Below are positions 8,042 to 13,789 of a stretch of DNA of 13,789 bases, piece by piece. The DNA lies in the NCBI GenBank assembly GCA_025928215.1, contig JAICJW010000072.1, forward strand, positions 1 through 13,789. Reading direction: 5' to 3'. Source of the DNA: Chloroflexia bacterium. Its GTDB lineage: Bacteria > Chloroflexota > Chloroflexia > Thermomicrobiales > JALYUS01. The position numbers and the translations under genes were made by a program. Positions within the stretch are counted from its first letter, which is position 1, and every line of letters begins with the position of its first letter. The notes under the pieces are model-generated. The model did not search any database, had not been told where the DNA came from, and worked only from the letters and a program-made list of their open reading frames with translations.

Positions 8042-8151
8042 TCGCTATCCGCTCCTTTTTCTCCGCTATCGAATACGTCTTGGAGGATGTCGCTGCCGTA
8101 GCGGGATGAGGGGGCCATGAGTGAGACATTGGCAGGGTTCCCATACCACAT
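8038..8151 (-). CDS. 37-codon small ORF coupled to the acetolactate synthase gene
   Basis: ATG 8149-8151 begins a 37-residue frame (starting MWYGNPANVS, ending GEKGADSE) that stops at TGA 8038-8040. Those bases overlap the synthase ATG in an ATGA arrangement. An excellent ribosome-binding site, GGAGGAA at 8158-8164, precedes it, and the upstream secreted-protein gene ends only 33 nt earlier. These signals make translation likely. The peptide is polar, has no membrane helix, signal peptide or cysteine, and resembles no family I recognise. It is not rich in Leu, Ile or Val, so it does not look like a branched-chain attenuator leader. It may be a small subunit, or an ORF whose translation opens the synthase start. 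No function is assigned. Confidence 0.55.
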   Translation of the reverse strand: MWYGNPANVSLMAPSSRYGSDILQDVFDSGEKGADSE

Positions 8152-8157
8152 AATGTA

Positions 8158-8164
8158 TTCCTCC
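8158..8164 (-). promoter_or_regulatory. strong ribosome-binding site of the 37-codon ORF
   Basis: GGAGGAA on the minus strand ends six bases before ATG 8151, close to ideal spacing. It is the main evidence that the small ORF is translated. TATAAC at 8166-8171 touches it and is too close to act as a -10 box for a transcript keeping this site. Confidence 0.6.
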
Positions 8165-8184
8165 GTTATACGCTCGTGAGGATG

Positions 8185-8763
8185 CTACGGGATGTTGACA
8201 CCCAGGTAGTTCCCTGTGCGCGCGTCATAGAAGTCACGTGCCATCGTACCGATACGTGAGTAGCCTGGCCCGCTCACCGTGAACTGGCCGCTGAACTCGA
8301 CAACGCAAATGAGCCGGTTCGACGGTCCAGGTATCTCGGAGAGACGTTTCGCTTGCATTTCGCCAGCAGTCATGAAATACACTCGTGTTACGGTCGCGGG
8401 CCTGCCAAGGGCTTGGTTCGGCGGGTGCATCGCGGCATAGTCCGTCGCCTCCTGCACCGTAAAGGCGGGCAGGGTTGGATCATTCGGATTGATCGTCGGT
8501 GTGATCGCAGGGCCTGCGCCGATCAATGCGGGCAACTGCGCGGGACGGGTCGGCGGCGGGCCAGATCGGAAGGGTTGATAGGGAGACGGAAGCACGCCGA
8601 CCGTCGGCAGCAGGACGGTGGCACCGGCAGTAGTCGTGATGTGCGGGACGGGACTAATCGCTGCTTGCGCGTTGTGTGGCGTTTGGGAGAGGGCAATCGC
8701 AACTGCCAGGAGGACTACAACGGCGGTGACCAGCGCTGCCGGTACGATTCGCTTCACGCGCAT
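8185..8763 (-). CDS. secreted or membrane-anchored protein of unknown function
   Basis: A 192-residue protein not recognised as a named family. An N-terminal basic stretch (MRVKR) and a hydrophobic helix at about 8-26 form a signal peptide or anchor. There is no lipobox, and an A-Q-A-A site near residue 35 could be cleaved by signal peptidase. Residues 40-105 are a Pro/Thr-rich linker. The C-terminal part (about 105-192) looks like a small alpha/beta domain, with EATDYAAMH as a helix and VTRVYFMTAGEM, LICVVEFSGQFTV and FYDARTGNYLGV as strands. It loosely recalls PepSY-like extracytoplasmic domains, especially the final DARTGN turn. AGAAGGGAGAAGAG directly precedes the ATG. The next gene downstream is the 37-codon ORF, 33 nt away. 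The larger duplicated-module envelope gene lies upstream on the same strand, suggesting a cell-surface role. Confidence 0.7.
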   Translation of the reverse strand: MRVKRIVPAALVTAVVVLLAVAIALSQTPHNAQAAISPVPHITTTAGATVLLPTVGVLPSPYQPFRSGPPPTRPAQLPALIGAGPAITPTINPNDPTLPAFTVQEATDYAAMHPPNQALGRPATVTRVYFMTAGEMQAKRLSEIPGPSNRLICVVEFSGQFTVSGPGYSRIGTMARDFYDARTGNYLGVNIP

Positions 8764-8793
8764 GTCTCTTCTCCCTTCTCCGTCTCAAGCGAT

Positions 8794-8932
8794 CTAGCAA
8801 CATACATACGTCACGCGGGTTCCGCTATAGGAATTGGGTTGACCTGGATAGGTTGTCCAAGTGCCGTTCGTGGGTGGATTATTTACGCGCGAAGAATGGC
8901 GCGTATTTCGCTATGAGATCATCAGGCGGCAT
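8794..8932 (-). pseudogene. possible small peptide gene, interrupted by a frame change
   Basis: ATG 8930-8932 has GAGGAG six bases upstream and a TACAAT box 31 bases upstream. It encodes 17 residues beginning MPPDDLIAKY, then stops at TAA 8879-8881. In the +1 frame the sequence stays open from 8910 to TAG 8794-8796 and reads NPPTNGTWTTYPGQPNSY followed by SGTRVTYVCC, which looks like real peptide sequence (Thr/Ser/Gly/Tyr-rich with a terminal Cys-Cys). That second part has no start of its own with a ribosome-binding site. Removing one base within the GCGCG run around 8886-8890, or a +1 slip at AAA-TAA, would join the two into a peptide of about 45 residues. Options are an indel in the sequence, a decayed gene, or chance. 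No function is assigned. The acidic/helical start plus Cys-ending tail only loosely recalls a leader-core precursor. Confidence 0.3.
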
Positions 8933-8962
8933 CGCGCACTCCTCACCTTTTCGCGTACGATT

Positions 8963-8968
8963 ATTGTA
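8963..8968 (-). promoter_or_regulatory. candidate -10 box
   Basis: TACAAT on the minus strand lies 31 bases before the ATG at 8932, just after the stop of the upstream envelope gene. No good -35 is found 16-18 bases upstream. It would drive the possible peptide gene and the secreted 192-residue protein. Confidence 0.3.
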
Positions 8969-8993
8969 CCATCCCATACCCCCGCGTTTCGCG

Positions 8994-11144
8994 CTATCGG
9001 AGGGCCGGATAGAGGTAGGTGAACGGCGCGACGCGGTGCCGGTTGCCAATGTCAATCTGGCCGGAGATGAGCCAGACGGGGGTCAGATGGTAGGGAGTAC
9101 TGCCCGGCGCGATGGTGAGGAGATAGGCGAGCATGACACGGTCGGCGGTAAACTGGTTCGGCGCGGCCTGCCCACGGGTGGCAGAGAAGATGTTGCTCCC
9201 ACGGTGATGCATCGCCTGCTCCGGGTCATCCGCGATGGCCAATCGCCCGAGTTGCCCTTGCGCCTGCGAGCGGTTGGCATCGTCCGGGAGCGGCTGCGGC
9301 GCGGTCGCGAGCGTGTCGAGTGCGTCCTGCGCGCTCACCGCCACGCTTCCGGTTGCGGGTGCCGGTTGCAGCGCCGCCATGCCGCTTCGCTGTACCATAA
9401 CCAGCAGGGCGTCAGCGGCGAACAGGAAGTGTTTGCCGCCCGATTCGACGAAGGCGCGCAGACCGCAGCGCCCATCGGCAATGGGAATGCCGTTAATGCG
9501 CAGCGGATAGCAGACCATCGTCGTTGGCCCGCCGGACAATTGTTCGGTCGTCGGCGCACCGAGATTGCTGAGGTCCATATGATGCGCGGCGATGAACTGT
9601 TGCGCGAGCCCGAGGGCGGCATCCGGTGGGAAGGTGGGCGTCGTCGGGGTATTCTCAACTCGCCCGCCGTTGTCATACTGCCATCCGCCTGATGGTTCGC
9701 TCGTACTGAGATTGGCTCCATCGGGGTATTTCGCCAGGAACGCCTCGCCATTGGCGGACGGCGTGCTGGTAATCGTCGCGGTCGTGTTGTCGAGACCGAG
9801 TGCGGATGCCAGCGCATCAAAATCGGCGCGGGTAAAGGTTGGTCCGCTCATCGTGAACGACGCGAGCGATGCGACGTCGGGGGTGGCGGGAAGCGGCACG
9901 GTCGGCGTCACGGGCACGGGTTGCGGCGCGGGATGCATGACGGCGTCCACGTAGGCGGTGAAGGCGATCTCCTTGCCGAGCGCCCGACTCTCGGCGGTAT
10001 TCGCCGTGCCGGTGTAGATAACGACTGGCAGCAAATACGGCTGGGCGTCGAAGGTGTAGGCGAGGGAGTAGCCCAGTTCCGCGCCGGTGACATGCAGATC
10101 AACTGGCTGATCGCGCTGGAACAGGATGGGGAGACCCGATGCACTCAGCGGCAGGGTGAGCGTGGCATAAGCATCGCCGGATTGGAGGGCCGCCGCGAGG
10201 TCTGCGGTGGAGCGGAGCCGGTACAGCGACGATGCACCGGACGTTGCCGTCGGGCCACTGGCGCTGGTGACATTCCCGTCTGGCCCCACCATGACGACGA
10301 AATCGCGCTGCGCGTCGCGCCCGATGAATCGCCCGCCATTGGGGGCGATGGACGTCCACCGCACCGGCCGGAGCGTCGGCGTTTTCGCGTCGGGCGGCTG
10401 CACCTGCATCGAGGACGACGCATCGGGAAGGAAACCCGTTTTACTCAGGAAATCCCGTGCGCTGGTTGCGGCGCTGGTGTCGTCGAGCGCCGGATTGCGG
10501 CTCGTACAGAGGGTCGAGCCGACACCAAAGGGCGTGGCGGTCGCCGTCGCGGGGACGGCTCGCACCGCCGGTGTCGGGTAGGGCGGGGGGGTGTTGGCCG
10601 TCTCACCGCACCGTGCGCCGGGGTCGGGGGCGCTGTAGGAGAAGCCGCCCCGCACGCGGAGCGACAGACGTGCGCCGGAGGTGAGGTCGGTCACGGTGCC
10701 GGTGTCATCCCAGATCATCCCAAGATGCGAGACCTGCAGCGGGCCGGTCATGCCGAGGCGCGCGGCGAGGTCACGCAGCCCTTGTTCCGACGACATCGGG
10801 ACGTCGGGCCGGATCACCGGCGCGCTTTCAGGGAGCGCGGGAATCGCGTCAATCGTGTAGAGGGCCTGCGGATGCTGGCCAGAGAAATCAACCATCGGAT
10901 TCGAGGGATCCGGCAGGATGCCCGGGCCGTTGAAGTCGAGACCGTTACCATCCCGCGGGCGGATCGCGGGCAGCACCCCGAATGCCTCCGGCCCGGCATC
11001 CTGGAACGTCTCCACAGGTACGGGCGCTGACCGATGCGACGGCGATGATTGATTGACCATCGCGAGCACGCCCGTCGCCAGCAAGATGGCCGCGAGGAGC
11101 GCCGCGCCAACCGTGAGCGCCGTCTGCCGGGTGCGCCGCCGCAT
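8994..11144 (-). CDS. membrane-anchored or secreted protein with two tandem copies of one module, function unknown
   Basis: A 716-residue envelope protein. Residues 1-30 are a basic stretch plus one hydrophobic helix (signal anchor). The rest is extracytoplasmic, with Pro/Thr-rich linkers near 185-210 and 403-425. Two copies of the same module are visible: residues about 119-381 and 437-697. Matching landmarks are LAARLGM/LASALGL, GGFSYS/GGWQYD, ARDFLSKTGFL/AQQFIAAHHMD, TADLAAAL/AQDALDTL and YLLPVVIYTG/YHLTPVWLISG. The A-x-x-F-L helix and the closing L-x-P-V-W strand recall YycH/YycI and PepSY-like extracytoplasmic sensory domains, but I cannot assign the family. ATG 11144 is preferred over GTG 11174 because GGGAGG sits six bases upstream. 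The gene heads the minus-strand series that continues to the acetolactate synthase. Confidence 0.75.
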   Translation of the reverse strand: MRRRTRQTALTVGAALLAAILLATGVLAMVNQSSPSHRSAPVPVETFQDAGPEAFGVLPAIRPRDGNGLDFNGPGILPDPSNPMVDFSGQHPQALYTIDAIPALPESAPVIRPDVPMSSEQGLRDLAARLGMTGPLQVSHLGMIWDDTGTVTDLTSGARLSLRVRGGFSYSAPDPGARCGETANTPPPYPTPAVRAVPATATATPFGVGSTLCTSRNPALDDTSAATSARDFLSKTGFLPDASSSMQVQPPDAKTPTLRPVRWTSIAPNGGRFIGRDAQRDFVVMVGPDGNVTSASGPTATSGASSLYRLRSTADLAAALQSGDAYATLTLPLSASGLPILFQRDQPVDLHVTGAELGYSLAYTFDAQPYLLPVVIYTGTANTAESRALGKEIAFTAYVDAVMHPAPQPVPVTPTVPLPATPDVASLASFTMSGPTFTRADFDALASALGLDNTTATITSTPSANGEAFLAKYPDGANLSTSEPSGGWQYDNGGRVENTPTTPTFPPDAALGLAQQFIAAHHMDLSNLGAPTTEQLSGGPTTMVCYPLRINGIPIADGRCGLRAFVESGGKHFLFAADALLVMVQRSGMAALQPAPATGSVAVSAQDALDTLATAPQPLPDDANRSQAQGQLGRLAIADDPEQAMHHRGSNIFSATRGQAAPNQFTADRVMLAYLLTIAPGSTPYHLTPVWLISGQIDIGNRHRVAPFTYLYPALR

Positions 11145-11150
11145 CTTAAG

Positions 11151-11156
11151 CCTCCC
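11151..11156 (-). promoter_or_regulatory. ribosome-binding site fixing the start of the duplicated-module gene
   Basis: GGGAGG on the minus strand is six bases before ATG 11142-11144. The in-frame GTG ten codons earlier would put this site inside the coding region. Confidence 0.55.
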
Positions 11157-11178
11157 GCGCTTCCTGAACGACACGATC

Positions 11179-11184
11179 AGTATA
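11179..11184 (-). promoter_or_regulatory. candidate -10 box for the duplicated-module gene
   Basis: TATACT on the minus strand lies 34 bases before ATG 11144, the same hexamer and similar distance as the box before the cyclase gene. The -35 region is poor. Confidence 0.35.
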
Positions 11185-11312
11185 CGATACGAGGGAAGCG
11201 CGGCATTGACGCGCTTGTGAGGATGCCTGGCGGAACGGCGCGATATGATCCGCGTGGTATGATCGCCGCCATCGGGATTGCGCGATACGACGGTACAGAT
11301 GGGAGCGCGGCG

Positions 11313-11848
11313 ATGAGACGATGGCCTATTCCACCGCGCGCGATGCTCGGCGCGCTCGTGCTGACCTGTGCCATCATCGTGAGTGGATGCAATGCCGGGA
11401 CGGCGACGACTGCACTGCGGCGAGCGGTGGCGGCGCGAAGGCCGGGCCGGCGAGCCTCTATCCGAACCCGTCGCTGACAGCCGGCGATGTCTTCCCGAAC
11501 GCGACGGCGAAGGAAGTCTGCGTCTCCGGCTACAGCTCCAGCGTCCGCAGCGTCTCCAGCGACGAGAAGGCGGCGGTCTACCAGCGGTACGGCGTCCGCA
11601 ATGAACCGGGCAAGCACGAGGTGGATCATTTCATTTCGCTCGAACTCGGCGGCAGCAACATGGTGACGAATCTCTGGCCGGAACCCTACGTGACGCCCGA
11701 CGCACCGAACAAGATCGGCGCGCACGAAAAAGACAAGGTGGAGAACTACCTGCACGATCAGGTGTGCAAAAATGCGCTGACATTGCCGCAGGCGCAGGAG
11801 CAAATTCGCACGGACTGGTACGCGATCTATCTCAAGATCGCCAAATAA
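11313..11848 (+). CDS. HNH-nuclease-like lipoprotein, split by a frameshift
   Basis: ATG 11313, with GGGAG seven bases upstream, encodes a lipoprotein signal peptide: MRRWPIPPRA, then a hydrophobic core ending AIIVSGC, a lipobox. That frame dies within about 30 codons at TGA 11475-11477. The mature domain continues one frame over to TAA 11846-11848. Adding one G to the GGG run at 11397-11399 joins them through a Gly/Ala/Asp linker. Reading from ATG 11321 in the second frame alone gives no signal peptide. The mature part carries HEVDHFISLELGGS (Asp-His at 11624-11629) followed by NLWPEPY, the pattern of secreted HNH-type nuclease domains, then AHEKDKVENYLHDQVC and a closing helix. A surface-anchored or periplasmic nuclease is inferred. 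Activity is unproven, and the break is either a sequencing indel or true inactivation. Confidence 0.65.
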
Positions 11849-11869
11849 GAGCGCGAAACGGAGGCTGCA

Positions 11870-12127
11870 ATGACCTTCACGATTCCCGATGCCGTGCGCC
11901 AGAAGATGAAGCAACAAGCCGCCGCTGCCGGTATGCCATATGGCACGCTCGTCGGCCAGAAGGTCTACGATCTGCAAGGGTTGGTGGATGTGCTCGCCAG
12001 CGAGTCACAGGCCGCGCGGCAGGCCGGAAACAGCACGCAAATCGACGATGTGACCGGCAAACTGGCCCACCGCCGAGCCGAACTCGCCGCCTACCAGGCC
12101 GAGCAGCAAGCGGCGGGTTCGTCGTAA
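11870..12127 (+). CDS. small helical protein of unknown function
   Basis: An 85-residue protein not recognised as a known family. ATG 11870 has GGAGG five bases upstream, and the gene begins 21 nt after the HNH-like gene, so the two are probably one transcript. The sequence is Ala/Gln-rich and soluble, with no cysteine, tryptophan, signal peptide or membrane helix. Residues 5-20 and 36-81 are predicted helical, and the latter could form a coiled coil (LASESQAARQAGN, LAHRRAELAAYQAEQQ). The opening TFTIPDAVRQKMKQQ followed by GMPYGTLVG is the only distinctive part. It could be a partner or immunity-like protein for the nuclease-like product next door, but that rests on position alone, and the two would sit in different compartments if the neighbour is exported. 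Confidence 0.6.
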   Translation: MTFTIPDAVRQKMKQQAAAAGMPYGTLVGQKVYDLQGLVDVLASESQAARQAGNSTQIDDVTGKLAHRRAELAAYQAEQQAAGSS

Positions 12128-12143
12128 CGAGCACGCCGCTCGT
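12127..12143 (+). terminator. weak hairpin after the 85-residue gene
   Basis: ACGAGC (12127-12132) pairs with GCTCGT (12138-12143) across a 5-nt loop, beginning at the stop codon. No T tract follows, so terminator activity is doubtful. Confidence 0.25.
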
Positions 12144-12346
12144 GATACGCCTACCGCCCGCCTATCAATCGTTCATTGCCCGCTCATCTCTGTCGCGTAC
12201 CGTCCCGATGCGAGTGTACGGACGCGCGAGCGCTATGGTAGGATAGCGACAACGAACCGGGGCTATGGCGGATGATGGATGGCGCGCGATCTTCGCGGCG
12301 AAAGGCGAAGGTGCGCTTCATGAGTGGGCGGAAGGGGAGCGATCAC
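12144..12346. other. intergenic region before the solute-binding protein
   Basis: About 200 nt with a TAGGAT -10-like hexamer near 12238 lacking a clear -35, and a 6-bp inverted repeat CTTCGC/GCGAAG (12291-12296 and 12305-12310) in the expected leader. No small gene with a good ribosome-binding site was found, and nothing resembles a known riboswitch. Confidence 0.25.
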
Positions 12347-13789
12347 ATGACAATCAGCGAGCAGACTACACGGAATCTCACACGCCGCCGGTTCCTCGGG
12401 ATGAGCGCGGGCGCGGCGGTGGCGGCCGTACTCGCCGCATGTGGTGGGGGCAGCGCGACTGACACGCCGAAACCGGCTGCCGCAACGAGCGCCCCCGCTT
12501 CCGGTGCAACCACCGCCCCGGCGGCGACGACTGCGCCGTCCGGCTCCGCCGCAGTCGCGACGACGGGTACGAGCGCCACCACCGCACCCGCCGCAGCCGG
12601 AGGCGCGGTGGTTGAGCTGAGTTTCTTCTATCCCATCGCGGTCGGTGGCCCGATCACCAAGATCATTGATGGCTACGCGGCGGATTTCACGAAGGCGAAC
12701 CCCGGCATCAAGGTAACACCGACCTACGCCGGTTCGTATCAGGACACCCTGACGAAGATCCAGACAACGGTTGATGGCGGCGGCATGCCGCCCGATGTCG
12801 CCGTCTCGCTCTCCACGGACATCTACGCACTCAAGGATGGCGATTACATCATCCCGCTCGATGACTACATCAAGACGGCGGGCGCGAACTACATCACGGA
12901 TTTCTACGATGCCTTCATGGCGAACTCGAAGGATGGCAGCTCGGTCTACGGCATCCCCTTTCAGCGCTCCACGCCCGTTCTCTATTACAACAAGGACCTC
13001 TTCAAGGAAGTCGGGCTGAATGTCGATCAGGGGCCGAAGGACTGGGCGGCGATGGTGGACGCCGCGAAGAAACTGACCAAGTCCGATGGGTCGCGCTGGG
13101 GGCTGGAAATCCCCTCTGATGGCTTCCCGTACTGGGTCTTTCAGGGGATGACGCTCGGCAATGGCAAGAATCTGATGGACGACAGCGGCACGAAGACCTT
13201 CTTCAACGATCCTGCCGTTGTCCAGGCGCTCGATGCGTGGGTTGGCCTCGGCACGAAGGAGAAGGTGGAGCCTGCCAGCATCGTCATCTGGAATACGACG
13301 CCGGACGACTTCATTGGCGGCAAGGCGGGGATGGTCTGGCACACGACCGGCTCGCTGACGAACATTCTCAAGAACGCGAAATTCCCGGTCGGTGTCGGGT
13401 TCCTGCCCGGCCTGAAGCAGCCCGGCGCGCCGACGGGCGGCGGCAACTTCTACCTCTTCAAGAAGACCCCGAAGGAGAAGCAGCAGGCGGCGTGGAAGTT
13501 CATCCAGTTCCTCTCCTCACCCGAATACGCGGCGAAATGGACGATTGACTCCGGCTACGTTGCACCCCGTAAGAGCGCGTGGGAGACACCGGCGCTGAAG
13601 GAGTACACGACGAAGAACCCCCAGGCGCTCGTCGCGCGCGATCAGTTGCAATACGCCGGGAAGGAGCTTTCGACGCACAGCGGCCCGCAGATTCAGAAGG
13701 TCTTCGGCGATGAGTTGCAAGCCGCGCTCACCAGCAAGAAGCAGCCGCAGGCTGCGATGGACGATGCCCAGAAGAACGCGGACAATATC
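12347..13789 (+). CDS. UgpB-like ABC transporter substrate-binding lipoprotein (3' truncated)
   Basis: 481 residues are present, and family length suggests only a few are missing at the C-terminus. ATG 12347 has AAGGGGAG seven bases upstream. The N-terminus combines a Tat motif, TRRRFLGM (Arg13-15), with a lipobox LAAC (Cys32), so export folded and lipid-anchored is predicted. A Thr/Ala/Pro linker (36-87) leads to a family 1 solute-binding fold close to UgpB of the glycerol-3-phosphate system: TYAGSYQD, PFQRSTPVLYYNKDLF, HTTGSLTNILKNAKFPVGVG, DSGYVAP, and PQIQKVFGDEL. Tyr131, Ser208, Gly365-367 and Tyr404 match UgpB ligand positions, but Gln450 replaces the binding Arg and the acidic residue of strand QVYEVG is absent, so the ligand is probably not glycerol-3-phosphate. 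A sugar or polyol is the alternative. Permease genes would follow outside the window. Confidence 0.88.
   Translation, partial: MTISEQTTRNLTRRRFLGMSAGAAVAAVLAACGGGSATDTPKPAAATSAPASGATTAPAATTAPSGSAAVATTGTSATTAPAAAGGAVVELSFFYPIAVGGPITKIIDGYAADFTKANPGIKVTPTYAGSYQDTLTKIQTTVDGGGMPPDVAVSLSTDIYALKDGDYIIPLDDYIKTAGANYITDFYDAFMANSKDGSSVYGIPFQRSTPVLYYNKDLFKEVGLNVDQGPKDWAAMVDAAKKLTKSDGSRWGLEIPSDGFPYWVFQGMTLGNGKNLMDDSGTKTFFNDPAVVQALDAWVGLGTKEKVEPASIVIWNTTPDDFIGGKAGMVWHTTGSLTNILKNAKFPVGVGFLPGLKQPGAPTGGGNFYLFKKTPKEKQQAAWKFIQFLSSPEYAAKWTIDSGYVAPRKSAWETPALKEYTTKNPQALVARDQLQYAGKELSTHSGPQIQKVFGDELQAALTSKKQPQAAMDDAQKNADNI

Larger units (their letters stand above)
8764..8993. other. 230-nt gap holding a possible small peptide gene
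   Basis: The gap between two minus-strand envelope genes holds a -10-like TACAAT (8963-8968), a GAGGAG ribosome-binding site (8939-8944), the small frame described at 8794-8932, and a weak inverted repeat TACGCGC/GCGCGTA (8884-8890 and 8899-8905) without a T tract. Confidence 0.45.

Noticed and set aside
6968..8101. 377-codon plus-strand frame opposite acetolactate synthase
   Set aside because: It is a shadow of a well-supported ThDP enzyme gene and has no recognisable sequence pattern or ribosome-binding site.
9921..11030. 369-codon plus-strand frame opposite the duplicated-module gene
   Set aside because: It has a Gly/Arg-rich shadow composition, whereas the minus strand has a signal anchor, ribosome-binding site and internal duplication.
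11244..11264. Direct repeat TATGATC at 11244-11250 and 11258-11264 before the HNH-like gene
   Set aside because: Two short copies are easily chance. They could be -10-like boxes, but there is no matching -35 and no further copy.
11177..11977. 266-codon minus-strand frame over the HNH region
   Set aside because: It runs antisense to the HNH motif and the 85-residue gene and shows no supported start or domain.
12265..12462. 65-codon plus-strand frame starting before the solute-binding protein
   Set aside because: It overlaps the start of a clear Tat-lipoprotein gene in another frame and lacks a Shine-Dalgarno sequence.

Overview
The window reads as a GC-rich bacterial chromosome segment, most likely Chloroflexota (Thermomicrobia-like). 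That placement is an inference. It rests on the giant class III cyclase-STAND ATPase-TPR protein, the Tat-type lipoprotein solute-binding protein with a Thr/Ala/Pro linker, the CHX-type antiporter, and the GC-driven shadow frames opposite nearly every gene. No rRNA, tRNA, CRISPR array, transposase or phage gene is visible.

Layout. Positions 2-178 hold the end of a secreted fibronectin-III-like protein. Positions 321-2516 (+) encode a CPA2 cation/proton antiporter with a USP-like tail. It converges on a 1019-residue adenylate cyclase/ATPase/TPR regulator (2579-5638, -), and a perfect 16-bp hairpin sits between them. Divergent from the cyclase is a toxin-antitoxin-like pair, a small acidic protein (5697-5927) and a PIN RNase (5909-6373). 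These converge on an AlsS/BudB-type acetolactate synthase (6383-8041, -).

Upstream of the synthase on the same strand lies a run of minus-strand genes: a 37-codon small ORF (8038-8151) whose stop overlaps the synthase start, a secreted 192-residue protein (8185-8763), a possible broken small peptide gene (8794-8932), and a 716-residue envelope protein built from two copies of one module (8994-11144). After a divergent intergenic region come a lipoprotein HNH-nuclease-like gene interrupted by a frameshift (11313-11848), an 85-residue partner (11870-12127), and a UgpB-like sugar/polyol-type ABC transporter binding lipoprotein running off the window end (12347-13789).

How the genes work together. 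The antiporter and cyclase are separate convergent units. The minus-strand run from 11144 to 6383 may be partly co-transcribed: one junction is a 4-nt stop/start overlap and another is a 33-nt gap, although the 230-nt gap carries its own -10-like box. The HNH and 85-residue genes form a two-gene unit. Nothing here makes up a complete defence or biosynthetic system. The most unusual items are the two small ORFs with strong ribosome-binding sites in the 8038-8932 region and the recurring single-base frame breaks, which could be real or sequencing errors.
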